Assembly (NCBI GenBank): GCA_029266495.1
Contig: JAQSWS010000022.1
Span: forward strand, 1-57,601
Source: Rariglobus sp.
GTDB taxonomy: Bacteria; Verrucomicrobiota; Verrucomicrobiia; Opitutales; Opitutaceae
Reading direction: 5' to 3'
Length of the DNA: 57,601 nucleotides
Part shown: positions 34,700 through 43,380 of the stretch, piece by piece
Position numbering within the stretch: the first letter of the stretch is position 1
How the letters are laid out: each line of letters starts with the position of its first letter
Notes under the pieces: generated by a model
The model's input: the letters and a program-made list of their open reading frames with translations, nothing else
Database searches by the model: none
What the model was told of the DNA's origin: nothing
Program-made: the position numbers and the translations under genes

Positions 34700-35968
34700 T
34701 TAGAGCTTGTAGGGAAGCGGATACTTGGCGGTCAGCGCGGCGACGCCTTGCTTGGCGGAGGCGATGGCAGCGGCTTCACCGTCGGTGCCGATCGCTTTGA
34801 GAACGGTGTCCACGGCGGCGGCGATTGCGTCCATGTCAGCTTCAACGAAACCACGCGAGGTGATCGACGGCGTGCCGATGCGGATGCCGGACGCCTGGAA
34901 GGGCGAGCGGGTCTCGAAGGGCACGGTGTTTTTGTTGAGCGTGATATGAGCGAGGTCGAGAGTCTCCTGGGCTTTCTTGGCGGTGAGTTCGGGGAGGTTG
35001 TGGCGGAGGTCGACGAGAAAGAGGTGGTTGTCGGTGCCGCCGGAAACGAGCTTGTAGCCGCGTGAGACGAAGGCGGAGGCGAGGGCCCGGGAGTTTTTGA
35101 CGATCTGCTGCGCGTAGATCTTGAAGTCGGGCTTGAGGGCTTCGCCGAAGCACACGGCCTTGGCGGCGATCACATGCATGAGCGGGCCGCCCTGGTTGCC
35201 GGGGAACACGGCGGAGTCGAGGGCCTTGGCGTGGGCGGCCTTGGCGAGAATCAGGCCGCCGCGGGGGCCGCGCAGGGTTTTGTGGGTGGTCGTGGTGACG
35301 AAGTCGGCGTGCGGGAAGGGGGAGGGATGAACGCCTGCGGCGACCAGGCCGGCGATGTGGGCGATGTCGGCGAAGAGGAGGGCGCCGACCGAGCGGGCGA
35401 TCTCACCCATGCGGGCGAAGTCAATGATGCGCGAGTAGGCGGAGGCGCCCACGGTGATCATCTTGGGTTTTTCGCGTTCCGCGATGGCGGCGAGTTCGTC
35501 GTAGTCGATCAGGCCGGTGTCCTCGCGAACGCCGTATTGAACGAAGTTATACAGTTTGCCGGAGAAATTGGCGGGATTGCCGTGGGTGAGGTGGCCGCCA
35601 TGGCTGAGGTTCATGCCGAGGAGCTTGTCGCCCGGCTGGAGGACGGAGGCGTAGACGGCGGCGTTGGCTTGCGAGCCGGAGTGCGGCTGGACGTTGGCGT
35701 AGTCGGCGCCAAAGAGGGCCTTGGCGCGGTCGATGGCGAGTTGCTCGACCTTGTCGACGAATTCGCAGCCACCATACCAGCGTTTGGCGGGATAGCCCTC
35801 GGCGTATTTATTGGTGAGCACGCTGCCTTGGGCTTCCATCACGGCCGGGTAGGTGAAGTTTTCGGAAGCAATGAGCTCGATGTGGCTGCCCTGGCGGCCG
35901 AACTCGGCGGAGATGGCCGAGTAAATTTCAGGATCGAGGGTTTTGAGCGGCGTGGCGTTGAGCGACAT
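34700..35968 (-). CDS. glyA: Serine hydroxymethyltransferase
   Basis: 422 residues, the usual length. It interconverts serine and glycine with tetrahydrofolate, using pyridoxal phosphate, and supplies one-carbon units. The N-terminus has [20 protein letters not shown] and then the active-site region [19 protein letters not shown]. The pyridoxal-phosphate Lys lies in [14 protein letters not shown]. The start at [11 protein letters not shown] fits the family; an upstream extension reads as noise. An inverted repeat at 36060-36080, about 92 bases upstream, is shared with the next upstream gene and may be a regulatory element. A terminator follows, so the gene is probably monocistronic. Cytosolic homodimer or tetramer is expected from the family. 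Confidence 0.97.
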   Translation of the reverse strand: MSLNATPLKTLDPEIYSAISAEFGRQGSHIELIASENFTYPAVMEAQGSVLTNKYAEGYPAKRWYGGCEFVDKVEQLAIDRAKALFGADYANVQPHSGSQANAAVYASVLQPGDKLLGMNLSHGGHLTHGNPANFSGKLYNFVQYGVREDTGLIDYDELAAIAEREKPKMITVGASAYSRIIDFARMGEIARSVGALLFADIAHIAGLVAAGVHPSPFPHADFVTTTTHKTLRGPRGGLILAKAAHAKALDSAVFPGNQGGPLMHVIAAKAVCFGEALKPDFKIYAQQIVKNSRALASAFVSRGYKLVSGGTDNHLFLVDLRHNLPELTAKKAQETLDLAHITLNKNTVPFETRSPFQASGIRIGTPSITSRGFVEADMDAIAAAVDTVLKAIGTDGEAAAIASAKQGVAALTAKYPLPYKL

Positions 35969-36059
35969 GGGTGAAAAGAGTAAGCGGTGATTCCGAACGG
36001 CAAACGGCGCGGGCACAAATCGAAAAGCGGATGAAGCGCGGCATGGCACCCGCGGAAGT

Positions 36060-36080
36060 TTGTCACTTATTAAGTGACAA
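36060..36080. promoter_or_regulatory. Perfect inverted repeat upstream of glyA
   Basis: Arms TTGTCACTTA (36060-36069) and TAAGTGACAA (36071-36080) with one base between. It is followed by nearly the same AGGTCGG sequence as the copy at 36727. Both copies lie 70-110 bases before the start of a minus-strand gene. Confidence 0.5.
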
Positions 36081-36169
36081 GCAGGTCGGCTCGGAGTGGC
36101 CGGGAAGTGGCCGGGCGGAGCGGAGCGGGATAGTCCGGGAGGACGGGCACGGGCGGGTTGCCGGTGCGG

Positions 36170-36655
36170 TTATTTTTTTGCGGCGAGATCCTTGAAGAAT
36201 TCCATCAGGGCGGGAATGGCTTCGACCATTTCGTCGCGGCAGGCTTCGTATTCCGCCAATGAACCGCCGTAGGGGTCGCAGATTTCTTTCTCCGCCGCCC
36301 GGGGGAGAAATTCACGGAAGAGATAGATATGGCGCGGAACCGGATCGAAGTTGAATTGGATCATCGCGCGGTGGCTCTCGGTCATGCACAGGATGGCGAT
36401 CGCGTCGTCGATCATCTGCCGGGTGAGCGGACGACTGGTGTGGTCCTTGATGTCGATGCCGACCTTTTTAAGGGCGGTGACGGAGTTGTCAGAGACACGA
36501 TCACCGGGGCGTGCAGCGACGCCGGCGGAGGTGATTTTCCACGACTTCAATGGCTCGGGTTGAGCGCGGAGTGCGTGGCGTAACAAGGCCTCGGCCATCG
36601 GGCTGCGACAAATGTTAGCGGTGCAAACGGTGACGATGGTTCCGGGCTTGGCCAT
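36170..36655 (-). CDS. Low-molecular-weight protein-tyrosine-phosphatase
   Basis: 161 residues. The P-loop is CTANICRSPMAEALLRH (C-x5-R-S), and the general acid Asp lies in CDPYGGSLAEYEACRDEM. The Asp-Pro-Tyr triad and the length match arsenate-reductase-like/Wzb-type phosphatases. It dephosphorylates Tyr (or arginine) residues, often in exopolysaccharide control. No bacterial tyrosine kinase or capsule gene is in the window, so the target is open. The start at MAKPGTIVTV puts the P-loop near residue 10; a start at 36736 would lie inside the inverted repeat. The C-terminus (MEFFKDLAAKK) is normal. Confidence 0.9.
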   Translation of the reverse strand: MAKPGTIVTVCTANICRSPMAEALLRHALRAQPEPLKSWKITSAGVAARPGDRVSDNSVTALKKVGIDIKDHTSRPLTRQMIDDAIAILCMTESHRAMIQFNFDPVPRHIYLFREFLPRAAEKEICDPYGGSLAEYEACRDEMVEAIPALMEFFKDLAAKK

Positions 36656-36726
36656 GCGAACGATTGGGTTGAAGGGATAGCGTTTGGCTGGAAATGCAAT
36701 CCCCTGCGGGGACGCGACGGGCAAAC

Positions 36727-36753
36727 TATTTGTCACCTATTAAGTGACAAATA
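36727..36753. promoter_or_regulatory. Second inverted repeat, upstream of the phosphatase gene
   Basis: TATTTGTCAC (36727-36736) pairs with GTGACAAATA (36744-36753). The inner part repeats the element at 36060 with one change (CCTA for CTTA), followed by GGTCGG. It is 72-98 bases before the phosphatase start. Confidence 0.5.
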
Positions 36754-36779
36754 GGTCGGGCTGCATGGCGGTGAGGGGC

Positions 36780-37454
36780 TCAATTTTTTTTCAAGACGAC
36801 CAGACCGCGGTAGATGTGGACGGCGCGTTGGAGGACGGCGTCAACCACGACGGGCTCGGCCGGCCGGGAGGGAGTGGTGATGGAGGTGGTCACTTCCAAG
36901 GAATCGGTGGGTTCGGGCCCGGCGGTGTGTTCGCGCATCAGGGTCGTTTCGTCGTAACGGGGTTTGTCGGCGTTCTCGACGATGAGTTTTTCGGGTGCCG
37001 CACCGGCGGCGAGGACCTCGGAGGCGCGGCGATCGGCCTCGGCGGACGTGGTCACGGTGATGTCGGTTTTAAAATCGGGTGCGGCGCGTCCGATGGTCAG
37101 GCAGCGGGGCAGGGTGGCAAGTTGACGGCGCACGCCCGGCGGTGTCTCCGGTGAGACCAGCACGAGAACGATGCGACGAACGTTGGAGTCGCCGGGCTGA
37201 AGGGCGGCGAGCAAGGGTGCGGCGGAGGCCTCGTTGGTGATGGTGACCGAGCGCAGGTCGAGAATGGCGGAGCCGGTTTGGGGCGTGATGTCCGCGCCCG
37301 GGCGCAAGTAGGCGAGTCCGGGCGCCAGGTCGGCGGCGGGGAGCAGGCTCGCGGTGAGTGCGAGGGTGAGCGCTATGATGAGGCCGGGGAGGCGCGAGCA
37401 GGGGTGACGATCCCTGAGCTCACGCTCAGGGCCACGGGTGAAAGCAAAGATCAT
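36780..37454 (-). CDS. Hypothetical exported protein downstream of purD
   Basis: 224 residues. A basic stretch (about 4-20) is followed by a signal peptide-like helix LIIALTLALTASLLPAADLA. The mature part is alpha/beta-like with two regions: IVLVLVSPETPPGVRRQLAT and APEKLIVENADKPRYDETTL. I recognise no family. Its ATG overlaps the purD stop as ATGA, so it is translated after purD. The codons for residues about 8-15 contain a hairpin (37412-37431) that looks like a REP element, so the long N-region before the signal helix may be a recent addition. Function unknown, likely envelope. Confidence 0.7.
   Translation of the reverse strand: MIFAFTRGPERELRDRHPCSRLPGLIIALTLALTASLLPAADLAPGLAYLRPGADITPQTGSAILDLRSVTITNEASAAPLLAALQPGDSNVRRIVLVLVSPETPPGVRRQLATLPRCLTIGRAAPDFKTDITVTTSAEADRRASEVLAAGAAPEKLIVENADKPRYDETTLMREHTAGPEPTDSLEVTTSITTPSRPAEPVVVDAVLQRAVHIYRGLVVLKKN
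37412..37431. repeat. Hairpin inside the 5' coding region of the exported protein
   Basis: CCCTGAG (37412-37418) pairs with CTCAGGG (37425-37431) around a 6-base loop, and continues with GCC on one side. It lies within the first codons of the gene starting at 37454 and resembles a small REP-type repeat. Confidence 0.4.
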
Positions 37455-38758
37455 CGGCGGTTGAGTTGCTTGGCGCCGATGTCGCGGCGATAGACCTTGC
37501 TGGTGCATTCGATCCGGTCGCAGGCGGCGTAGGCGGAGTCGGCGGCGGCACGCAAGGTGGGCCCGATCGCAGTCACGCCAAGAACCCGACCTCCCGCAGT
37601 GACGACTTCGCCGGAGGCGTTGCGAGCGGTGCCGGCGTGGATGATCTGGACATTGCCAGGCAGGGTGGCGGGAAAACGAATGACGTCACCCTTGGGATAG
37701 GCATCGGGGTAACCCTTGGCGGCGATGACCACGCAGATTGCGTGTTCGGGTTTGATCGCGAAACGCACTCCGGCGAGCGTGCCCTGGGAGGCGGCGAAGA
37801 GGAGGGCGAGCACATCGGTGTCGAGGCGGGGAACGACCACCTGGGTCTCGGGGTCGCCGAAGCGGGTGTTGTATTCGAGGACGCTCGGGCCGTCGGGAGT
37901 GAGCATGATGCCGATGAAGAGCGTGCCGCGGAAATCGATGCCCTCGGCTGCAATGGCGTCGACGGAGGGTTTCACGATTTCAAGTTCGATGCGGGAGAGC
38001 AGCTCCGGCGTGACGACATCGGCGGGCGAGTAGGTGCCCATGCCGCCGGTGTTGGGGCCCGTATCGCCATCTCCGATACGTTTGTGATCCTGCGAGGTGG
38101 GCAGGATGATGTAGTCGCGTCCGGAGGTGACGACGAGAATGGAGGTCTCTTCGCCGTAGAGGCAGTCTTCGATCAGGATACGGCTGCCGCTGGAGCCGAA
38201 TTTGTTGCCCTCAAGCATGTCACGGACGGCGGCTTCGGCCTCGGGGAGGGTCTGGGCGACGATCACGCCTTTGCCGGCGGCGAGTCCGTCGGCCTTGATG
38301 ACGATGGGAATCGGCCGGGTGCGGAGGTAGGCGAGGGCGGGGGCGACCTCGTGGAAGAAGCCGGCGGGCGCGGTCGGGATGTTGTATTTGAGGAGGATTT
38401 CCTTGGTGAACACCTTGGACGCCTCAAGGCGGGCGCCGTCGGCCTTGGGGCCGTAGGCGGGGACGCCGATCCTGGCGAGTGCGTCGACGAGGCCGAGGGA
38501 GAGGGGGACTTCCGGGCCGACGATGACGAAATCGATTTTCTCCCGTTGCACGAGGGCGACCAGACCGGGGATGTCGTCAACGGCCACCGGAAAGGCCGGA
38601 ACCTCGGCGGCGATGCCGGCGTTACCGGGGGCGGCGATCACACGGGGCTTCGCGGGGGAGGCGAGGACCGCTTTGACGAGGGTGTGCTCGCGGCCGCCGG
38701 CGCCGACGATGAGGACGTTCTTGGGAAGTTGGAAGGGAGCGGGGGACGCGGAAGACAC
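37451..38758 (-). CDS. purD: Phosphoribosylamine-glycine ligase
   Basis: 435 residues. This ATP-grasp enzyme joins phosphoribosylamine and glycine in step two of purine biosynthesis. Signatures are the N-terminal loop VLIVGAGGREHTLVKAV, ATP-grasp elements KADGLAAGKGVIVAQ and EETSILVV, the PurD motif QDHKRIGDGDTGPNTGGMG, and RFGDPETQVV. The start is GTG (38758) just before SSASPAPFQLP; the first 10 residues are unconserved. It overlaps the small exported-protein gene at its 3' end. Glycine made by GlyA nearby is its substrate, though the genes are not in one transcript, being separated by the phosphatase and inverted repeats. Confidence 0.96.
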   Translation of the reverse strand: MSSASPAPFQLPKNVLIVGAGGREHTLVKAVLASPAKPRVIAAPGNAGIAAEVPAFPVAVDDIPGLVALVQREKIDFVIVGPEVPLSLGLVDALARIGVPAYGPKADGARLEASKVFTKEILLKYNIPTAPAGFFHEVAPALAYLRTRPIPIVIKADGLAAGKGVIVAQTLPEAEAAVRDMLEGNKFGSSGSRILIEDCLYGEETSILVVTSGRDYIILPTSQDHKRIGDGDTGPNTGGMGTYSPADVVTPELLSRIELEIVKPSVDAIAAEGIDFRGTLFIGIMLTPDGPSVLEYNTRFGDPETQVVVPRLDTDVLALLFAASQGTLAGVRFAIKPEHAICVVIAAKGYPDAYPKGDVIRFPATLPGNVQIIHAGTARNASGEVVTAGGRVLGVTAIGPTLRAAADSAYAACDRIECTSKVYRRDIGAKQLNRR

Positions 38759-38814
38759 GGCGAAGAAAGAGAACGAGGAAGCGGGCGAGAACGAGAACGA
38801 TTTTTTGAAGCGGA

Positions 38815-40740
38815 TCAGAGCACTTGAAGTGTTTTGCGGTAGAAGGAAATGACCTCCTCGGGGTCGTCCGTGAAGAGAATGTAGTCGAGCATCCAGGCAG
38901 GGGTGCGTTTGCTGCGGACCATTTCACGGAGCTGTTTGCGGAGGTCGGTCCAGTATTTGGAGTTGAAGAAGACGTAAGGCACGCGCGGGCGGATGCCGAG
39001 CTTGAGGTTGCACAGCTCGATGCCGACTTCCTCGAGGGTGCCGACGCCGCCGACGTTGAAGACGCAAAAATCGGCCACTTCGAACCATTTTTGGCGATAG
39101 TGGCGGGCGGTTTCCTGAAACGTGTTGAAAAAATCCACGCCGAGTTCGGGCGGCTGGGCCTCGAGTTCCAGGAAGCAGGCGCCGGTGAGGGCGCCCTTGG
39201 CCCGGGCTTGATCGGTTGCAAGGCGCATGACACCGCCGCCGCCGCCGGTGAGCACGCCGACGTTGGGACCGATGAATCCGGTGAGCTTGTCGATCAGACC
39301 GGAGATACGGTCGGTGTCCGCTTTTTCCAAGCCGACGGCGGAGCCGTAGAACGCGAGGATGGTGCACTCCTGGAAAACCCGGCCAAGTTCCTCGCGGACG
39401 AAAAAGCCATGAGTTTTCTTATAGGTGTGGCGGTAGAGGTCACCCATCGCGGTGTTGAACCAGTAGACATCGATGCCGAGGTCATTATAGCCCTCGAGGC
39501 GTCCGTGGGCGTTGTTGGAGAGGAAAAAGCCGTGGGTGCGGGAGGGCTGGCGGAAGATGATGCGGCGCAGCTTGAGTTCCGGGAGGCGGGTGAACAGTTC
39601 GGTGTGCTCGAGGAGATTCGGGAAGTAATCGACCAGCAGGGTATCGGCGTCGGCCGGAGCGGCGGCGAGGGACTCGACCAGGGTGCGGTAACCGCAGTTT
39701 TCGAGGTTGGTTATTTTCGGCACGGGACGTCCCGAGGTGTGGAGGAAGAGGCTGAAATTCTCCATCAATGCGCTTTGTCCGCGGACGATGATGCGGGTGC
39801 GGGGGCGGGCGCTGGCGTCGGTTTTCGGGGGGTGCGCGTCGAAGCAGGCGAAGAGGTCGGTGGCGGTGGTGAGCAGACGGGTGCGGCGGCGGCGCAGGGA
39901 TTTGAACTCGGGATCGTCGGGGTTGCTGCCGGCGATGGCGGAGGGCGGGGCGCGGAAAATCTCCACCGAAACCATCGGGTTCACCACGGGCTGGGTGCCG
40001 GTGTTGTAGATCTCGAGCATGATGTTCGTGCCGAAGGTCTTCACCGGATCGAGGAGGACGGCGCTGGTATGGATGCCGAAGTTGCCCTCGCCCCGGTTGA
40101 GCAAGACGTAGTGCTCCTTCAAATACATCGAGCAACTGGTGAGCACGCCGGAGAGCGGGGAGATCGTGAGCAGGTCGGTGTCCTGGCGCACCTGGACCTT
40201 GTCGAGGTAGGCGCGTCCGGCCCCGCCGCTGACGAGGCGCTCGAAGTCGGGGCGCTTCAGCCGGGGGCTGAGCGTGTAGCGGACGTGGTGCGGGGTGAGA
40301 AACACACGTCCCAGGCGATCGATGCTGATGGTGTTGGGCAGCTTGAGGCGGTTGGTCTGGATGGCCTCCCAGATCTCGGCGGTGGAGAGCTTGGCTTTTT
40401 CGGGGGCGTAGAAGAGGCGGCCGACGGGTGTGCCGGGGCGAAGCAGTTTTTTCCAATAGCCGGCGTTGGGGAAGCTGTCGTCAAAAACGAAGGCCTCGGC
40501 CGTCATGACGAGGCGGCCGGATTCGAGCGAGGCCGGTTCCTTGGTGATCATTTCGATGCCGATGCGGGCGAGGGTGCTGCGCTCGGTGAAATGAAGCAGG
40601 GGGAGACGTTCTTTGAAGAACTCCAGTTCCGCCGCGTTGCGGGGCCAGAAGGCGAGGGTCAGGCTGACCGTGCGGGCGTCTTTATTTTTGATCGTGAGAA
40701 TCTGGCCGTCCTGGCTCGTCCAAAATTGGTCGGAGTGCAT
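38815..40740 (-). CDS. LOG-family (TIGR00730) domain fused to a large unknown N-terminal region
   Basis: 641 residues. The C-terminal part (about 445-630) is a Rossmann-type LOG domain: CTILAFYGSAVGLEKADT, GVLTGGGGGVMRLATDQA and FNVGGVGTLEEVGIELC. LOG proteins cleave nucleotide monophosphates (cytokinin activation or PpnN-like). Here the catalytic P-G-G-x-G-T-x-x-E reads V-G-G-V-G-T-L-E-E, so Pro is replaced. The roughly 430-residue front is beta-rich, contains repeats of ISIDRLGRVFLTPHHVRYTL style, and matches no domain I know; E. coli PpnN has a different N-domain. Start is ATG at 40740 or 40773. It lies 56 bases upstream of purD in the same orientation, so nucleotide metabolism is a reasonable theme. 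Confidence 0.82.
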   Translation of the reverse strand: MHSDQFWTSQDGQILTIKNKDARTVSLTLAFWPRNAAELEFFKERLPLLHFTERSTLARIGIEMITKEPASLESGRLVMTAEAFVFDDSFPNAGYWKKLLRPGTPVGRLFYAPEKAKLSTAEIWEAIQTNRLKLPNTISIDRLGRVFLTPHHVRYTLSPRLKRPDFERLVSGGAGRAYLDKVQVRQDTDLLTISPLSGVLTSCSMYLKEHYVLLNRGEGNFGIHTSAVLLDPVKTFGTNIMLEIYNTGTQPVVNPMVSVEIFRAPPSAIAGSNPDDPEFKSLRRRRTRLLTTATDLFACFDAHPPKTDASARPRTRIIVRGQSALMENFSLFLHTSGRPVPKITNLENCGYRTLVESLAAAPADADTLLVDYFPNLLEHTELFTRLPELKLRRIIFRQPSRTHGFFLSNNAHGRLEGYNDLGIDVYWFNTAMGDLYRHTYKKTHGFFVREELGRVFQECTILAFYGSAVGLEKADTDRISGLIDKLTGFIGPNVGVLTGGGGGVMRLATDQARAKGALTGACFLELEAQPPELGVDFFNTFQETARHYRQKWFEVADFCVFNVGGVGTLEEVGIELCNLKLGIRPRVPYVFFNSKYWTDLRKQLREMVRSKRTPAWMLDYILFTDDPEEVISFYRKTLQVL

Positions 40741-40889
40741 GAGAGGTGGTTGGGATTCATGAAGGCGGGGCATGCAGTCTTACACAAGTAACGAGTAAGA
40801 GGTTGCCAAAGAACGACGGCGCGGGCAGGAAACTTGTTCTTTTCACGGCACAAAACCCTTTGCGCCGTTTCTAGTTCACACTCCAACCC

Positions 40890-41669
40890 ATGAAACTCAC
40901 CTCTACGTTCAAGGCTGCTCTGCTTGCAATCGGCACGGTCGCCTCATTGTCCGCCCAGGAAACCCCCAAGGCGGTCGAAACCGCTCCTGCCGCCGCCGAA
41001 GCCCCCAAGTTCACCGAGACCCAGTTGCTCGAAACCTTCGGCTGGTTCGTCGGCCGTCGCATGGGTCTGAGCGAGCTCGGCTTCACCGCCGACCAAACCG
41101 CATCGATCATTAAAGGCATTCAATCCTCCGCCCGTGGCGCCGAGGCCCCTTACAAGATCGAGGACATCGGGCCGGAGCTCGACAAGTTCATGCAGGCCAA
41201 GCAGGCCGAATACACCGCCAAGCAGCGCACGAAGAGCGACGCCGCCAGCGCCAAGTTTTTCGCCGACCTGAAGGATAAAAAAGGCGTTGTCGCCCTCCCG
41301 AGCGGCTTGAATTACGAGATACTCAAGGAAGGCTCCGGCGACTATCCGAAGGCCACCGATGTCGTCAAAGTTCACTACACCGGCACGCTGGTCGATGGCA
41401 CGGTGTTCGACAGTTCCGTGCAGCGTGGCGAGCCCGTCGAGTTTCCGCTCAATGGCGTGATCGCCGGCTGGACCGAAGGTGTGCAGAAGATCAACAAGGG
41501 CGGTAAGATCAAACTCTACGTCCCTTATCAGCTCGCCTATGGCGAAGAGGGTCGTCCTCCGACCATTCCTCCCGCCGCGACCCTGGTGTTTGAGGTCGAG
41601 CTGCTCGACTTCAAGGCTGCCGAGCCTGCGCCCGCGCCCGATGCCCCCGCTTCGGTTCAAGGCATGTAA
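40890..41669 (+). CDS. FKBP-type peptidyl-prolyl isomerase, exported (Mip/FkpA-like)
   Basis: 259 residues. A signal peptide (about 1-22, ending SLSAQ) is followed by an alanine/proline linker, a helical dimerisation domain (about 45-130, LLETFGWFVGRRMGLSELGF) and an FKBP domain (about 135-240): VVKVHYTGTLVDGTVFDSSV, EFPLNGVIAGWTEGVQKINK, and AYGEEGRPPTIPPAATLVFE. The usual V-I-x-G-W, Y-G and I-P-x-x-x-x-L-x-F signatures are intact, so the isomerase is probably active and helps fold periplasmic or outer-membrane proteins. C-ending codons dominate, unlike many neighbours, as in highly expressed genes. A strong terminator follows. Confidence 0.95.
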   Translation: MKLTSTFKAALLAIGTVASLSAQETPKAVETAPAAAEAPKFTETQLLETFGWFVGRRMGLSELGFTADQTASIIKGIQSSARGAEAPYKIEDIGPELDKFMQAKQAEYTAKQRTKSDAASAKFFADLKDKKGVVALPSGLNYEILKEGSGDYPKATDVVKVHYTGTLVDGTVFDSSVQRGEPVEFPLNGVIAGWTEGVQKINKGGKIKLYVPYQLAYGEEGRPPTIPPAATLVFEVELLDFKAAEPAPAPDAPASVQGM

Positions 41670-41710
41670 CCTGCCGCGAAACGCGACCGGTTGACGGTTC
41701 AACGGTCTTT

Positions 41711-41744
41711 AAAGCCCTCCACCCGCAAGGTGGAGGGCTTTTTA
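41711..41744 (+). terminator. Rho-independent terminator after the FKBP gene
   Basis: AAAGCCCTCCACC (41711-41723) pairs with 41729-41741 (GGTGGAGGGCTTT) around CGCAA, followed by a T run. Perfect 13-base-pair stem, 41 bases after the stop. Confidence 0.93.
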
Positions 41745-41827
41745 TTGCCCGACGGGCACGCAGGATCGCCCGAACGAATCGGCTCGCTGACGCGCGTCCC
41801 CGCGGTTGGTTTGACCGGACTGTTTAA

Positions 41828-42959
<1,132 letters not shown>

Positions 42960-42967
<8 letters not shown>

Positions 42968-42979
42968 TATATTACAAAC
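42960..42979. promoter_or_regulatory. Perfect 20-base palindrome at the glycosyltransferase stop
   Basis: The halves GTTTGTAATA and TATTACAAAC are exact complements. It contains the stop codon of the glycosyltransferase gene. Symmetry and AT content suggest an operator or a promoter-linked binding site for a dimeric regulator of the following transcript. Confidence 0.45.
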
Positions 42980-43275
42980 GGTTTCCTAGCATTTCGGACG
43001 GGCCGGGTGTAGCTTCTGCGCGTGGCCAAAAGGCCACTTGATAGCTGACAGGTTAGCTCGCTGACAGGTTGATTGATCAGGTTATGGTCAGTGCCGGTGA
43101 CAGGTCAGTCCGATAGCAGGTCAGGTGTCAGTCCAGTGAAAGGTTAGGTAGCAGTCCAAAAGCTAAAAACTCAGTAAGACTCCGCCAAAACCAACGACGA
43201 AGATAAGCGCCTTAGCCGCGCTCGCGGGTGCGACCCGCACATTGATGAGCCTCCCCGGTCCTTCGAGGAGGCTCA
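42980..43275 (+). ncRNA. Candidate structured non-coding RNA with repeats
   Basis: No convincing reading frame crosses this stretch. It has five degenerate direct repeats of TGACAGGTYAG (starts 43046, 43062, 43098, 43114 and 43137; spacing 16, 36, 16, 23). Perfect hairpins are GTGGCC-AAAA-GGCCAC (43022-43037), GCGGGT-GCG-ACCCGC (43224-43238), and TGAGCCTCC pairing with GGAGGCTCA (43246-43275), the last terminator-like with a weak T-rich tail. Together with the palindrome upstream, this suggests a transcribed RNA of about 250-300 bases on the plus strand. It is not a tRNA, and I do not recognise it as a known RNA class. Confidence 0.35.
43246..43275 (+). terminator. Hairpin at the end of the candidate RNA region
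   Basis: TGAGCCTCC (43246-43254) and GGAGGCTCA (43267-43275) form 9 base pairs around a 12-base loop, followed by ACTGTTGTTAC. The T run is weak, so termination is uncertain. Confidence 0.4.
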
Positions 43276-43304
43276 ACTGTTGTTACAAGCAGGGAACTCA
43301 GTTC

Positions 43305-43359
43305 GTAGGCTGTCCGCTTGCGGATGCCCGGAGCGCCTGCAAGCAGGCTGCCTGCAGGC
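43305..43359. repeat. REP-like hairpin cluster
   Basis: GTAGGCTGTCCGCTTGCGGA and the next four bases form a unit like that at 31740 (GTAGG..CCGCTTGCGG). Directly after come GCCTG-CAAG-CAGGC (43335-43348) and GCCTGCAGGC (43350-43359). It lies at the 3' end of the transglutaminase operon, 22 bases past its stop, and may serve as mRNA stabiliser or terminator. Confidence 0.45.
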
Positions 43360-43380
43360 TGAATAGGGCGGTGGCGACGG

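Noticed and set aside
35969-36169. Glycine riboswitch upstream of glyA
   Set aside because: The leader is short, lacks the paired aptamer core and instead has the inverted repeat.
38824-40791. Plus-strand frame opposite the LOG-fusion gene
   Set aside because: The minus-strand product has a clear LOG domain; the opposite frame has none.
42968-43380. CRISPR array at the direct repeats
   Set aside because: Repeats are only 11 bases, degenerate, and spacers are irregular (16-36 bases). No cas genes are present.
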